Part shown: piece after piece, positions 50,914 to 61,137 of the stretch | Layout: every line of letters starts with the position of its first letter | How positions within the stretch are numbered: the first letter of the stretch is position 1 | Assembly: GCF_003426815.1 (NCBI RefSeq) | Contig: NZ_QKYK01000019.1 | Coordinates: 1-64,000 of the forward strand | Length of the DNA: 64,000 bases | Direction of reading: 5' to 3' | Origin: Desertimonas flava | Lineage (GTDB): Bacteria > Actinomycetota > Acidimicrobiia > Acidimicrobiales > Ilumatobacteraceae | Translations under genes and position numbers: made by a program | Notes under the pieces: model-generated | The model's database searches: none | What the model saw: the letters and a program-made list of their open reading frames with translations, nothing else | What the model was told of the DNA's origin: nothing

Positions 50914-52425
50914 GTGGAGCTCGATCACGAGTGGTGCTACCGGGCGGTGTCGAGCCGCGACGGGCGGTTCGACGGCTACTTCGTGACCGCCGTCAAGACG
51001 ACCGGCATCTACTGCCGGCCGAGCTGTCCGGCCGTGACGCCCAAGCGGCAGAACGTCGAGTTCTTCGCCACGGCCGCCGCCGCCCATGATCACGGGTATC
51101 GAGCGTGCAAGCGCTGCCGACCCGACGCCTCGCCGGGCTCGCCCGAATGGGACGTCCGGGGCGACGCCGTCGCCCGGGCGATGCGCCTCATCGCCGACGG
51201 CGTCGTCGACCGTGAGGGAGTCACGGGCCTCGCCGCACGCCTCAACTACAGCGAGCGCCACGTCAACCGTCTCATCACCGACGAGCTCGGGGCCGGCCCG
51301 CTCGCCATCGCCCGAGCTCAGCGCGCCCAGGTGGCCCGCGTCCTCATCGAGACGACGACGATGCCGTTCACGGCGATCTCGTTCGCAGCCGGATTCGGCA
51401 GCGTCCGACAGTTCAACGACACCGTGCGCGCCGTGTTCGCCGCCTCGCCCAGCGAGCTGCGCGCCGCGCGACCGGACAGGGCGTCCCGCCGGGCGACGCC
51501 ACTCGACGAGCACACGAACACCGTCATCGTCGACCTCGCCGTGCGGCTGCCGTTCGACCTGACGAGCACGATCGGCTTCCTCGCCATCCGCGCCGTGCCC
51601 GGCACCGAAGCGTTCGCCGACGGCGTGTACCGACGTTCGCTCGTGCTCCCGCACGGTCACGGCGTCGCCGCGATCCAACCCGAGCTCGTCCACGTCGGCG
51701 GCCGGACCGCCGTACGCGTCGAGCTCGTGCTCGATGACTGGCGTGATCTCGCACCCGCCGTCCGCCGGATCCGTCGGCTGCTCGACCTCGACGCCGACCC
51801 GACGGCGATCGACGACGTGCTCGGCTCGTACCCGGCGATGAGGGAGCTCGTCGACCGTCACCCGGGACGCCGCGTGCCGGGCAGCCCCGATCCGTTCGAG
51901 ACGGCGGTTCGGGCCGTCGTCGGCCAGCAGGTGTCGATCCTCGGCGCCCGCACCGTGACCGGACGGATCGTCGCCGCCGTGGGAGCGAGCCTCTCGCCGG
52001 CGCTCGCCGGGAGAGGCCTCACCCATGTCTTCCCGACGCCCGACGAGATCGCCGGCATCGACCCCCGGCTCCTCGCCATGCCGATGCGCCGGCGCGCCAC
52101 GCTCGTCGACCTGGGCGTGCGGGCGTCGCTCGGCAAGGTCCTGCTCGATGTCGGTGCCGATCGCGACGATGCCCGCCGTGCGCTCCTCGACGTGCCGGGG
52201 ATCGGACCGTGGACGGCCGACTACGTGATCATGCGCGGCTTCGGCGACCCCGACGTGTTCCTCCCCGACGATCTCGGCGTGAAGCAGGGCCTCGCCCTGC
52301 TCGGGCTGCCCGTCGCCGCCGCCGACGACTGGCGACCGTGGCGGTCCTACGCCCTGCATCATCTCTGGGGCGCGCTTGGCGCGTCGTCCCGCTCATCGAC
52401 CGCACACCCGAAGGAGGCCACCTGA
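50914..52425 (+). CDS. Ada-type regulator fused to 3-methyladenine glycosylase (AlkA)
   Basis: 503 residues. Ada zinc domain with Cys34, Cys38, Cys65 and Cys68 (GIYCRPSCP, RACKRCRPD); AraC-type HTH (VTGLAARLNYSERHVNRLIT); AlkA N-domain; HhH-GPD glycosylase with DVPGIGPWTADYV and the catalytic Asp in FLPDDLG. Senses phosphotriester methylation through the zinc cysteine and excises alkylated bases. CAGACT (50901-50906) 7 nt upstream favours this GTG; GTG 50908 and TTG 50863 are in frame. Overlaps ogt by one base. Confidence 0.9.
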   Translation: MELDHEWCYRAVSSRDGRFDGYFVTAVKTTGIYCRPSCPAVTPKRQNVEFFATAAAAHDHGYRACKRCRPDASPGSPEWDVRGDAVARAMRLIADGVVDREGVTGLAARLNYSERHVNRLITDELGAGPLAIARAQRAQVARVLIETTTMPFTAISFAAGFGSVRQFNDTVRAVFAASPSELRAARPDRASRRATPLDEHTNTVIVDLAVRLPFDLTSTIGFLAIRAVPGTEAFADGVYRRSLVLPHGHGVAAIQPELVHVGGRTAVRVELVLDDWRDLAPAVRRIRRLLDLDADPTAIDDVLGSYPAMRELVDRHPGRRVPGSPDPFETAVRAVVGQQVSILGARTVTGRIVAAVGASLSPALAGRGLTHVFPTPDEIAGIDPRLLAMPMRRRATLVDLGVRASLGKVLLDVGADRDDARRALLDVPGIGPWTADYVIMRGFGDPDVFLPDDLGVKQGLALLGLPVAAADDWRPWRSYALHHLWGALGASSRSSTAHPKEAT

Positions 52426-52967
52426 TGCCCGTCGACGCAGCCACCGACGTCACCACCCGCGCGGGCGCTCCCCGCCGTCACCTCGTCGTGGACAGCCCGA
52501 TCGGGCCGTTGACGTTGGTCGCCGCCGACGGGGCACTCGTCGAGCTGCGCTTCGCCAACTCCCCACTCGCGCCGGGCGAGGGCGGCGCCGAGGACTCCGG
52601 TGACCCCGTGCTGCGGCAGGCCGCCGACGAGCTCGACGAGTACTTCGCCGGCGAACGGACCGACTTCGGCGTCCCGCTCGCCCCACGAGGCACGGCCTTC
52701 CAGCTCGCCGCGTGGAAGGCCCTGCGGGAGATCCCGTACGGCGAGACGGTGAGCTATGGGGATCAGGCGCGCCGACTCGGCGATGCCCGGAAATCACGCG
52801 CCGTGGGCGCGGCCAACGGCCGCAATCCGATCCCGATCATCGTCCCGTGCCACCGCGTGATCGGCGCCAACGGCAGCCTCACCGGATTCGGCGGCGGCAT
52901 CGAGACGAAGATCTGGCTGCTCGACCACGAACGCGGGATCCGGGGCGGCCAAGCCACCCTCTTCTGA
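52425..52967 (+). CDS. ogt: methylated-DNA--protein-cysteine methyltransferase
   Basis: 180 residues. Acceptor motif IIVPCHRVIGANGSLTGFGG and the DNA-binding helix ETVSYGDQARRLG, both intact. Takes the alkyl group from O6-alkylguanine. Very good ribosome binding site (AAGGAGG) and one-base overlap with the Ada/AlkA gene, forming a two-gene alkylation repair operon. Confidence 0.95.
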   Translation: MPVDAATDVTTRAGAPRRHLVVDSPIGPLTLVAADGALVELRFANSPLAPGEGGAEDSGDPVLRQAADELDEYFAGERTDFGVPLAPRGTAFQLAAWKALREIPYGETVSYGDQARRLGDARKSRAVGAANGRNPIPIIVPCHRVIGANGSLTGFGGGIETKIWLLDHERGIRGGQATLF

Positions 52968-53040
52968 CCGGCGCTCCGGAATCCGCGATCAACGCGCCGA
53001 TGAGGAGCGGTCGCGTCGCGACCATCGCGCACAGCGCCGT

Positions 53041-53198
53041 TGGGGAGGTTCGGAGGGGATTCCCCTCCGATGCGGCGACCAGCGGAGCTTGCTCCGCCGC
53101 CGCTCTTTCAACTCTTCGTGCGAGCGCAGCGAGCTTCTTCGATCACCTCGCCGCAGGCGAGCGAGGAGCGAAGCGACGATGCGAGCCGAGGACGAAAC
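53041..53198 (+). repeat. family-2 repeat, copy B
   Basis: CGGAGGGG-ATT-CCCCTCCG hairpin (53051-53069), GCGGAGC-TT-GCTCCGC hairpin (53082-53097), GCGAGCGCAGCGAGCT, CTCGCCGCAGGCG and GCCGAGGACGA. Long stretches are identical to copy A. Lies between ogt and the 3' end of the convergent gene at 53200, up to its stop codon. Confidence 0.8.
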
Positions 53199-53199
53199 G

Positions 53200-53811
53200 T
53201 CAGTTGCGGTTGCGGGCGCGGGAAGCTTGTTCGCGGCGGGCGGCGGCTTCGGCCTGCTTGCGGCGGCGGGCCTCGAGGCGGCGGGCCCGGAGCGCCTCGC
53301 GCTCGGGGTCGGGCGCGGCCTCGGCGGTGGGCTCGACGGCGGGAACGATGCGCCGTGGCTCCTCCTTGGGGAGCTTCACGAGGTCGTCGTTCTTCAGCAG
53401 ATCGCGGATCACGTTCGCAGCAGCCGCTTCACCGGCCACGGTGGAGGCCAGCATGACGCGAGTGATGGCGAGGCCGTGACGCTCGACGACGCCGGGCAGC
53501 ACCTCGCGCAGCTGCTCGCTGGTGGGGTTGTCGCTGTGGTCGCCGAGCTTCTCGATGCAGTCGGCGAGACAGGCGTCGGTGAGGATGATGGCGATGCTCT
53601 CCATCGTGCCGTTCATGCGGCCCTTGGTGGCGGCGGAGCGGATCGCCTCGGGGGTGACGGCGTCGCCGGTCTCGCCCACGAGGCGCTCGATCGCCTCGCG
53701 ATGGTCGTCGCCGAGGGCGGCGACAGCGGCCGTCAACTCGTCGTCGGACGTCTCCCTGAGCGCCCGGTCGAGCAGCCCGAGCGCCTGCAAGCGGGACTTC
53801 ATCTGATTCAC
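53200..53811 (-). CDS. conserved hypothetical protein with basic tail
   Basis: 203 residues. An N-terminal helical part (LQALGLLDRALRETSDDELT), a central segment with two cysteines (IILTDACLADCIEKLG), and a C-terminal tail rich in Arg, Ala and Glu (ALRARRLEARRRKQAEAAAR) that should be a single charged helix. Soluble; family not recognised. GTG start, with TAGCGT (53821-53826, minus) 9 nt upstream; ATG at 53802 is an alternative. Confidence 0.7.
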   Translation of the reverse strand: MNQMKSRLQALGLLDRALRETSDDELTAAVAALGDDHREAIERLVGETGDAVTPEAIRSAATKGRMNGTMESIAIILTDACLADCIEKLGDHSDNPTSEQLREVLPGVVERHGLAITRVMLASTVAGEAAAANVIRDLLKNDDLVKLPKEEPRRIVPAVEPTAEAAPDPEREALRARRLEARRRKQAEAAARREQASRARNRN

Positions 53812-53912
53812 GGTCGTCAGACGCTATCGGGCGCACCGGCGAAGCTCTCACCGGTGCCCTGGCCACGAACACATGGACGATGCGACCGTCCGTGGCCGCG
53901 GTGGTTGGCGAG

Positions 53913-53918
53913 TAGGGT
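53913..53918 (+). promoter_or_regulatory. -10 box of the sugar ABC ATPase gene
   Basis: TAGGGT, 6 nt before ATG 53925, supporting that codon over the in-frame GTG at 53919. Confidence 0.45.
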
Positions 53919-53924
53919 GTGCCG

Positions 53925-55100
<1,176 letters not shown>

Positions 55101-55206
55101 TCGTCCGGGCTTCGTTCGCCGCTCATCCGCCCACCGAGCGCTGGAGCACGCCGGCGGGCTGACGGCCTGCCGCGGGCATCCTCCACTCGGACGGGTGGGC
55201 GGCCGA

Positions 55207-56172
55207 TCAGCCCTTGACCGACCCGGCGAGGATGCCCCGGACGAAGAATCGCTGCAGCAGGAAGAACACGACGAGCGGTATCGCCGACTGGACGAACGCC
55301 CCGGCCGTCAGCAGGTGCTCGGAGGCGCCGAAGTTCGCCGACGCCTGACCGGCGATCACGATCGTTGTCGGGTACTGCTGGTAGTCGGGCTGCCCGATGA
55401 GGCGCAGCAGCACGTTGGCGACGAGATAGTCGTTCCACGTCCAGAGGAACTGGAAGATGGCGAAGGCGGCGAGGACCGGCACCGACAAGGGCAGCACGAG
55501 CCGCCAGAAGATGCGGAAGTGGTCGGCACCGTCGATGCGGGCCGCCTCGAACAGGTCTCGCGGCAACGACGAGATGTAGTTGTGCAACAGGAAGATGGCG
55601 AACGGCATGCCGAACGCCGTGTGGCTGAGCCAGACGGCATTGGTGGTGCCGGCGAGGCCGAGGTCCGGGAACACGGTGATCGTCTTGTCGAGCCAGGGGA
55701 TCGTGAGGTGGGCGCCGAAGTTGAAGAGGCGCAGCAGGGGCACGAGGGCCACCTGCAACGGGATCGCCAACAGCGACACCGTGGCGATGAAGAGCCCTTG
55801 GCGGCCCTTGAAGTCGATCCACGCGAACGCGTAGGCCGCGAACGCGGCGATGGCGATCGGGATGATCGTCGCCGGCAGGGCGATGGCCAATGAGTTGGCG
55901 AGGCCCGATCGGATCGTCGGCACGCCGGCCGCCGCATCGGCCAGCACCTCGCGGTAGTTGTCGAGCGTGAAGCCGTCCCAGTGACCGAGCAGCACGTTCC
56001 ACCAGCCCGAGCGCGTCTGTACGGTCCGCTCGCGGAACGAGTTGACGAGCAGACCGAGCGTGGGGGTCATCCACACGACGACGAGGAGCCACAGCACCCA
56101 CGTCGGCACCGAGCGCAGGAACCGGTAGAGCCGGTTGTCGGAGCGAGTGGGATCGATGATCGCAGCGCCCAT
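55207..56172 (-). CDS. carbohydrate ABC permease, MalG-like
   Basis: 321 residues, six membrane helices. The EAA loop is LPRDLFEAARIDGADHFRIF. The LVNSFRERTVQTRSG segment after the first helix and a C-terminal end in FVRGILAGSVKG are typical of the MalG group. Separated from the upstream permease gene by a single base. Confidence 0.93.
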   Translation of the reverse strand: MGAAIIDPTRSDNRLYRFLRSVPTWVLWLLVVVWMTPTLGLLVNSFRERTVQTRSGWWNVLLGHWDGFTLDNYREVLADAAAGVPTIRSGLANSLAIALPATIIPIAIAAFAAYAFAWIDFKGRQGLFIATVSLLAIPLQVALVPLLRLFNFGAHLTIPWLDKTITVFPDLGLAGTTNAVWLSHTAFGMPFAIFLLHNYISSLPRDLFEAARIDGADHFRIFWRLVLPLSVPVLAAFAIFQFLWTWNDYLVANVLLRLIGQPDYQQYPTTIVIAGQASANFGASEHLLTAGAFVQSAIPLVVFFLLQRFFVRGILAGSVKG

Positions 56173-56173
56173 C

Positions 56174-58285
56174 TCAGGCCTCCTTCTGCATCTTGCGGAT
56201 GTTGTAGACCATCACGGGCAAGATGGCGACGAACAGCAGCGTGGCGTACGTGGCCGCTTTACCGTTGTTGACGGCGTTGACCTGCTCGATCATCTGGAAG
56301 GCGATCACCTGGGTGCCGCTCTGGCCACCCGTCATCACCTGGATGATGTCGTAGACCTTCATGACACTCACGATGAGCGTCGTGACGACGACCCCGATGG
56401 TCGGTAACAGCTGGGGCAGCGTCACCTTCCAGAACGTCTGGCTCGTCGTCGCCCCGTCGATGCTCGCCGCCTCGAGGAACTCGGTGGGCACGGCCTTGAT
56501 CGCCGACGAGAAGATCACCATGGCGAAGCCGGTCTGGATCCAGATCAGCACGACCATCAGCCACATGTTGTTGAACGGGATGTCACGCACGACGTCGGGG
56601 ATCGACGGCAGCTGGTTCTGAAGGGCCCGGTCCTCGACGATCTCGAAGCCGAGACCGCGGGTGACGAGCAGCACGCCGAGCAGGCCGAGCACGAAGGCGC
56701 CCCCGAGCGAGAAGCCGGCGCGCGAGTACTGCTGCGTCGCCACGCCCGTCCAGGCGATCCAGCAGAGGCCGGCAACGATGAGGGCGATCACGAAGAAGAC
56801 GATCCACTTCTGCACCGTCGTGTTGCTGAGCTGACCGAGGCCGAACCAGATCGCGTTGAGCACACCGCTCTGCGGTTCGTTGATGTTCTTCGGCTTGTAG
56901 ATCAGCCGCCAGATGACGCCCGCGCCGACGAACGAGATCGCCATCGGCAGGAAGATCAGCGACTTCGCGACGTTCTCACCCTTCGCCCGGTCGGCGAGTA
57001 CGGCGACGGCGAGGCCGAACGCCGTCGACAGCAGCGTGACCGTGATGACCCACCAGAGGTTGTTGATGATCGAGCCGCGCAGCGTGCCGAGGACGAGGCA
57101 GGCGAGGAAGAAGAACCCGGTGAGGGCGGCGATCGTCGTGCCCGGTGTGTTCTCGAACGCCCGCCGGACCTTGCGGCCGTTGTAGACGCCGATGGCGAGC
57201 GCACCACCGACGAACACGATGGCGATCCAGAACAGCCGGCTGCCGAAGAAGTCCGGCCAGTCCCACCGCGACTTGTCGAAGAAGCTCGGCGCCGTGATGA
57301 CCTGGTGGTAGTTGTCGAACCCGACGTTGTTGACGCTCCGCGCGTCTTGGAACGACTGGATGACCGTCTGCACCAGGGGGACGAGGAGCCCGCCGAGGAT
57401 GAACGTCAGGGCGGGGACGAGGAAGATCCAAGAGCGCGAGCGCTGCTCGATCTCACGGCGGCGGAGGCCGTCGGGCCGGCTGCGCATCGAGATGGCCAGG
57501 CCGATGGCGGCGAGGGGGATGACCGTGGCGACGAGGGCCTCGGCGATCGAGCCGCCGTCGATGACGGTGCCGGCCTCGTCGGTGGAGGCGAACGTGGCGC
57601 CGCCCCAGGCGCCGATGAGCCAGCCGACGCCGCCGCCCGTGAGCGCCGACTGAACCAGCCGATCGCCCGAGGCCTTCTTGCTGAGCAGCCGTCGTCCCAC
57701 GGCGATGGCGATGCCGATGCCGGTGCACACGAGGAGCTTCGCCCAGTCGAGGGCGGGCTGGCGCGACTCGTCGACGGCGACCGCCAGCAGCACACCGACA
57801 CCGGCGAACCCGCCGACGGCGACCGGCAGCCGGGCCGACTGCAGTTGCTCGGAGGAGACCGCCAACATCACGGCGGCGACGGCGACGCCGCCGATGACGG
57901 CCCACAGCCACGGCCGGGCGGCCGTGTCGCGCAGGATGCGGTTGCCGTCGAGGGCGAGGAACGTGAGGAACCCGACGACGAATCCGGTGGCGGTCGCGAA
58001 CTGGGTCCAGCGCGCGTACGCCCGGTTGAAGAGCAGGTTGGCGCCGACCCACGCACCGACGGAGATTCCCACGGCCGCGACCACCTTGAGGAGGGTGGTG
58101 CCGACCCGTGACGGCGTGACGTAGTAGATGAGGAAGACGGTGACGGCGACGGCCAGCACGGTCCTGATGATGGCGCCGGGAGTCCGCGGGAGTGGGAGTT
58201 GCCAGCTGCGCCGAGCAGTGTGTTCGGCGGCGATGTCGGTGGTGGTCAACGCTGAGTCCCCTCGTCTCTCGGGCCGGGTCGACAT
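56174..58285 (-). CDS. carbohydrate ABC permease, MalF-like, with long N-terminal membrane extension
   Basis: 703 residues, more than twice the usual length. Residues 1 to about 275 hold roughly seven additional membrane helices without known motif. The canonical part begins near 288 (RSRSWIFLVPALTFILGG) and ends with the EAA loop EFLEAASIDGATTSQTFWK at about 600-618. A further hydrophobic insert lies in the middle (AALTGFFFLACLVLGTLRG). Forms the channel with the MalG-like partner. Confidence 0.88.
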   Translation of the reverse strand: MSTRPERRGDSALTTTDIAAEHTARRSWQLPLPRTPGAIIRTVLAVAVTVFLIYYVTPSRVGTTLLKVVAAVGISVGAWVGANLLFNRAYARWTQFATATGFVVGFLTFLALDGNRILRDTAARPWLWAVIGGVAVAAVMLAVSSEQLQSARLPVAVGGFAGVGVLLAVAVDESRQPALDWAKLLVCTGIGIAIAVGRRLLSKKASGDRLVQSALTGGGVGWLIGAWGGATFASTDEAGTVIDGGSIAEALVATVIPLAAIGLAISMRSRPDGLRRREIEQRSRSWIFLVPALTFILGGLLVPLVQTVIQSFQDARSVNNVGFDNYHQVITAPSFFDKSRWDWPDFFGSRLFWIAIVFVGGALAIGVYNGRKVRRAFENTPGTTIAALTGFFFLACLVLGTLRGSIINNLWWVITVTLLSTAFGLAVAVLADRAKGENVAKSLIFLPMAISFVGAGVIWRLIYKPKNINEPQSGVLNAIWFGLGQLSNTTVQKWIVFFVIALIVAGLCWIAWTGVATQQYSRAGFSLGGAFVLGLLGVLLVTRGLGFEIVEDRALQNQLPSIPDVVRDIPFNNMWLMVVLIWIQTGFAMVIFSSAIKAVPTEFLEAASIDGATTSQTFWKVTLPQLLPTIGVVVTTLIVSVMKVYDIIQVMTGGQSGTQVIAFQMIEQVNAVNNGKAATYATLLFVAILPVMVYNIRKMQKEA

Positions 58286-58303
58286 GAATGCTGCCAGATC
58301 GAG

Positions 58304-58343
58304 CGAGGGCTGCCGGTCACCCTGCGGTGACCGGCAGCCCTCG
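58304..58343. terminator. 18-bp perfect hairpin between binding-protein and permease genes
   Basis: Arms 58304-58321 and 58326-58343 around the loop CTGC. It lies 36 nt past the binding-protein stop and 19 nt before the permease start. No T tract follows, so it may act as partial terminator or RNA-stabilising hairpin that raises the binding protein over the permeases. Confidence 0.65.
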
Positions 58344-58378
58344 TCGTTGATCAGGTCGGGCTCAGCGTGACGGGGAGG

Positions 58379-59917
58379 TCACGGCCACGCCGCCTCGATG
58401 GCGTCGGTTGCCCCTTGGGCATCGACCTCACCGTTGACGAATGCCGTCGCCTGCGTGAGGAACGCCGTATTGACTTCGGCCGGCATCGCGTCGGAGCCGT
58501 CGAAGCCCACGGGGTCGGCGTTGAGCAGGATCTCGATGAATCCCTGCTCGAGCTCGTTGAAGAGCGACGTGTCGACACCATCGGCGGCGGTGAGGAAGCC
58601 CGAGCTGGCGCCTTCGCCGCTGTCGGCGGCGGCGAGCGCGGCCTGCGACTCCTGGCGGGCCGAGGCGTACTCGGCCGAGCCGAGGTACTGCATCACTGCC
58701 CAGACCTCGGGGCGGTCGGCGAACGCCGCGGCGTTGATGCCGCCGACGAGCGTCGGGTTGCCCTCGTTGGCCGGGAAGTAGAAGGAGTCGAGCTGACCCT
58801 CCTCGGTGCCGAAGGTTCCGCCGGCCTCGGCCAGGAACGAGGCGAAGAAGCTCGCCTGGCGGTGCATCAGGCAGTTGTCGTCGACGAGCGCCTGGGCGTT
58901 GTCGGGTCCGAACGCCGTGCCGGCGATCGAACCGCCCGCGGCGTACACGTTCTCAGGCGCCCACCAGCTCATCACCTGGTCGAAGTCGGCGACGATCTCG
59001 GGCGAGTTGAACGGCACCTCGTTGGCGACCCACTGGTTGTAGAACTCGATGCCCTGGTTGCGCAGGACGAGCTCCTCGATCCAGTCCGTGAACGGCCAAC
59101 CGGTGGCCCCTTCCGAGCCGATGCCGACGCACAGCGGCGTGTTGCCGTCGGCGGCGGCCTGCTCGAGCAGTGCCGTGAAGTCGTCGAGGGTCGTGGGCAC
59201 CTCGTAGCCGAGCTCGGCGAAGCGAGCGGGCTTGTACCAGACGAGCGACTTGAGGTCGGCCTTGAAGGGAACACCGAACTGGGTGCCGTCGACGTTCGTC
59301 AACGCCATCCACGAGTCACCCCACACCTCACCGACCGCCGCCACGACGTCGTCGGGCAGTGGGAAGGCGTCGCCGCTGGCGGCGAACCCGGCGATGCGGC
59401 CGGGCTGCGGGAACACGCCGATGTCAGGCGGGCTGCCGCCTGCGACCTGCTGGCCGATGTCGCTCTCGAAGCTGCGAACGCCGGTGTAGGTGATCGTCAT
59501 CCCGTGCTCTTCGGCGAACACGTTGAGGGCCTCCTGCATGGCCTGGCCCTCGTTGGTGGTGTTCTCCTCCACACCCGACACGGTGACGGTGGTGCCGGCG
59601 AGGTCGTAGCCGTCGAGTCCGCTGTCGCTGCCGCGGCCTGCGCCCGCGCCGATGGCGCCCGCGTCGGGGGCGTCGCTACCGGCGGCGGCGTCGGTGCCCA
59701 TGGCCTCGGTGCCCATGGCTTCGGTGCCCATGGCTTCGGTGCCCATGGCTTCGGTGCCCATGGCCTCCGTGCCCATGGCCTCGGTCCCGGCGGCCTCGGT
59801 GCTGGCGGCTTCCGTGCCGTCGGGCGGTGCGGTGGCACTCGCCGTGGCGGCGACGGCGGCGCCGCCGATCATCGTGGCTGCCGCGAGTAGCGACAGACCT
59901 CTTGTGCGCTTACGCAT
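58379..59917 (-). CDS. extracellular solute-binding protein
   Basis: 512 residues. Signal peptide (RKRTRGLSLLAAATMIGG), then a linker of six GTEAM pentapeptides (about residues 44-73), then a family 1 sugar-binding fold (GTTVTVSGVEENTTNEG; GDSWMALTNVDGTQFGVPFK). No lipobox cysteine is present, although most actinobacterial binding proteins are lipoproteins; the linker may reach through the wall. First gene of the minus-strand importer operon. GGGGGAAGA precedes the ATG. Confidence 0.9.
   Translation of the reverse strand: MRKRTRGLSLLAAATMIGGAAVAATASATAPPDGTEAASTEAAGTEAMGTEAMGTEAMGTEAMGTEAMGTEAMGTDAAAGSDAPDAGAIGAGAGRGSDSGLDGYDLAGTTVTVSGVEENTTNEGQAMQEALNVFAEEHGMTITYTGVRSFESDIGQQVAGGSPPDIGVFPQPGRIAGFAASGDAFPLPDDVVAAVGEVWGDSWMALTNVDGTQFGVPFKADLKSLVWYKPARFAELGYEVPTTLDDFTALLEQAAADGNTPLCVGIGSEGATGWPFTDWIEELVLRNQGIEFYNQWVANEVPFNSPEIVADFDQVMSWWAPENVYAAGGSIAGTAFGPDNAQALVDDNCLMHRQASFFASFLAEAGGTFGTEEGQLDSFYFPANEGNPTLVGGINAAAFADRPEVWAVMQYLGSAEYASARQESQAALAAADSGEGASSGFLTAADGVDTSLFNELEQGFIEILLNADPVGFDGSDAMPAEVNTAFLTQATAFVNGEVDAQGATDAIEAAWP
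59691..59780 (-). repeat. 15-bp in-frame tandem repeat (6 units)
   Basis: TCGGTGCCCATGGCT with at most one or two changes repeated six times on the plus strand; degenerate units continue to about 59820. Encodes the GTEAM linker of the binding protein. Confidence 0.92.
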
Positions 59918-60061
59918 TCTTCCCCCTCGTCAAAGGAGCCAGCGGGGTTGCTGCTCGTTCGTGGTGAGCTGCCGGTTCTTCCCGGCCAGCCGACTTTTCC
60001 ACACCGGGGGTTACCGGTCAAGAAGGCGTTTGTTACTGCACAGTGGGTCCTTGGGCCCTGG

Positions 60062-61021
60062 TCACGGCCGGAAGTGGACGACCTGCCAGCACGCCTCGAT
60101 GCGGCGGCGGGCGCCGGACGAGAGGGCGAAGGGGTAGAGGTCGCGCATTCCCATCGCCCGGGCGAGCTCGTTGGCGGCGAGGCTGGCGGTGACCGCTGCA
60201 GAGACCCACTCCGCCGGGTCGAACGGAGCGGCGGGCGGTTCGATCACGCCCCAGGCGGCACCCGTGGAGACGACGTCGTGGATGTGCATCACCTGGGCCC
60301 ACGACTCGGCGAAGTCCTCCCAGGGGTGCGCCGATGCGTAGAACGACACGTGCTCGTCGCGCCACGCACCGTCGTCGGTGCGGGCGTAGTGCCGGTCGAG
60401 CGCCGCCTGGTAGTCGGCGGTCTCGTCGCCGAACGTGGCGCGGAACGCGCCGAGGCGCTGGGGATCGCCGGCGACGTGACGGAGCCAGACGTAGTGGCCC
60501 AGCTCGTGGCGGATGTGGCCGAGCGGCGTGCGGTACTGCTCGCCGAGCGTCGATCGGATCTGCTCGCCGCGCGCCGGATCGGCTTCGTCGAGGTCGAGGG
60601 TGATCAGACCGCCGAGATGCCCGATCACCGCGGCGCCGCCTGCCGAACGGGATCGGTACGTGAAGCGCAGGGCCGGTTCGGTGCGCCACTCCACACCGAG
60701 GGCGGTGAGCTGCCAGAGTGCCCGCCGCTGCGCCGACAGGAACGGGATGAGCAGCGTGGGGCGGGCGTCGTCGGGTGCGTCGACGATCAGGCAGCTCGGG
60801 CACCACGCCGGGCCGCCGTCGGTGGTGACGGCCCCGTCGTCGGGACGCCAGTTGCATCGCCAGTCGTCGCGCTTGCGACACCCGCCGGTCACGGCCAGGT
60901 CCGCCACGTCGAGCCCTCCGTCGGGCAGCACGCGGAGGGTGAGGCTCGTCTCGCAACGCACGCAGCGCATCGAGTCGAAGAAGACCTCGTTGCCGCATGT
61001 CGGGCAGTGCAGCCGTTCCAC
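60062..61021 (-). CDS. zinc-ribbon plus putative zinc metallopeptidase
   Basis: 319 residues. N-terminal zinc ribbon (LHCPTCGNEV, MRCVRCET) and a second cysteine cluster (WCPSC), followed by a peptidase domain with the metal-binding HIRHELGHYVW and HPWEDFAESWAQ. Matches a family annotated as putative zinc-binding metallopeptidase; activity unproven. GTG start with CAGACT 6 nt upstream. Divergent from the enoyl-CoA hydratase. Confidence 0.82.
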   Translation of the reverse strand: MERLHCPTCGNEVFFDSMRCVRCETSLTLRVLPDGGLDVADLAVTGGCRKRDDWRCNWRPDDGAVTTDGGPAWCPSCLIVDAPDDARPTLLIPFLSAQRRALWQLTALGVEWRTEPALRFTYRSRSAGGAAVIGHLGGLITLDLDEADPARGEQIRSTLGEQYRTPLGHIRHELGHYVWLRHVAGDPQRLGAFRATFGDETADYQAALDRHYARTDDGAWRDEHVSFYASAHPWEDFAESWAQVMHIHDVVSTGAAWGVIEPPAAPFDPAEWVSAAVTASLAANELARAMGMRDLYPFALSSGARRRIEACWQVVHFRP

Positions 61022-61137
61022 GCCCGCAGTCTGGCCGCGCGATGGCGTCGTCGCACCGGGTTCGCCGTCACCTCACCGTCAGCTTGGCGGTGCGCCTCGA
61101 TCTCCGGCGGGTCGTGCGCCGGCGCGAGCATGGGGCG

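Noticed and set aside
55127-55202. CCGCCCACC / GGTGGGCGG pair between the convergent sugar ATPase and permease genes
   Set aside because: Nine-base arms with a 58-nt gap are too far apart to call a terminator.
58367-59890. 507-codon plus-strand frame opposite the binding protein
   Set aside because: Mirror of the sugar-binding protein; the repeated GAHGFGAHG-type tail is the antisense of the GTEAM repeat.
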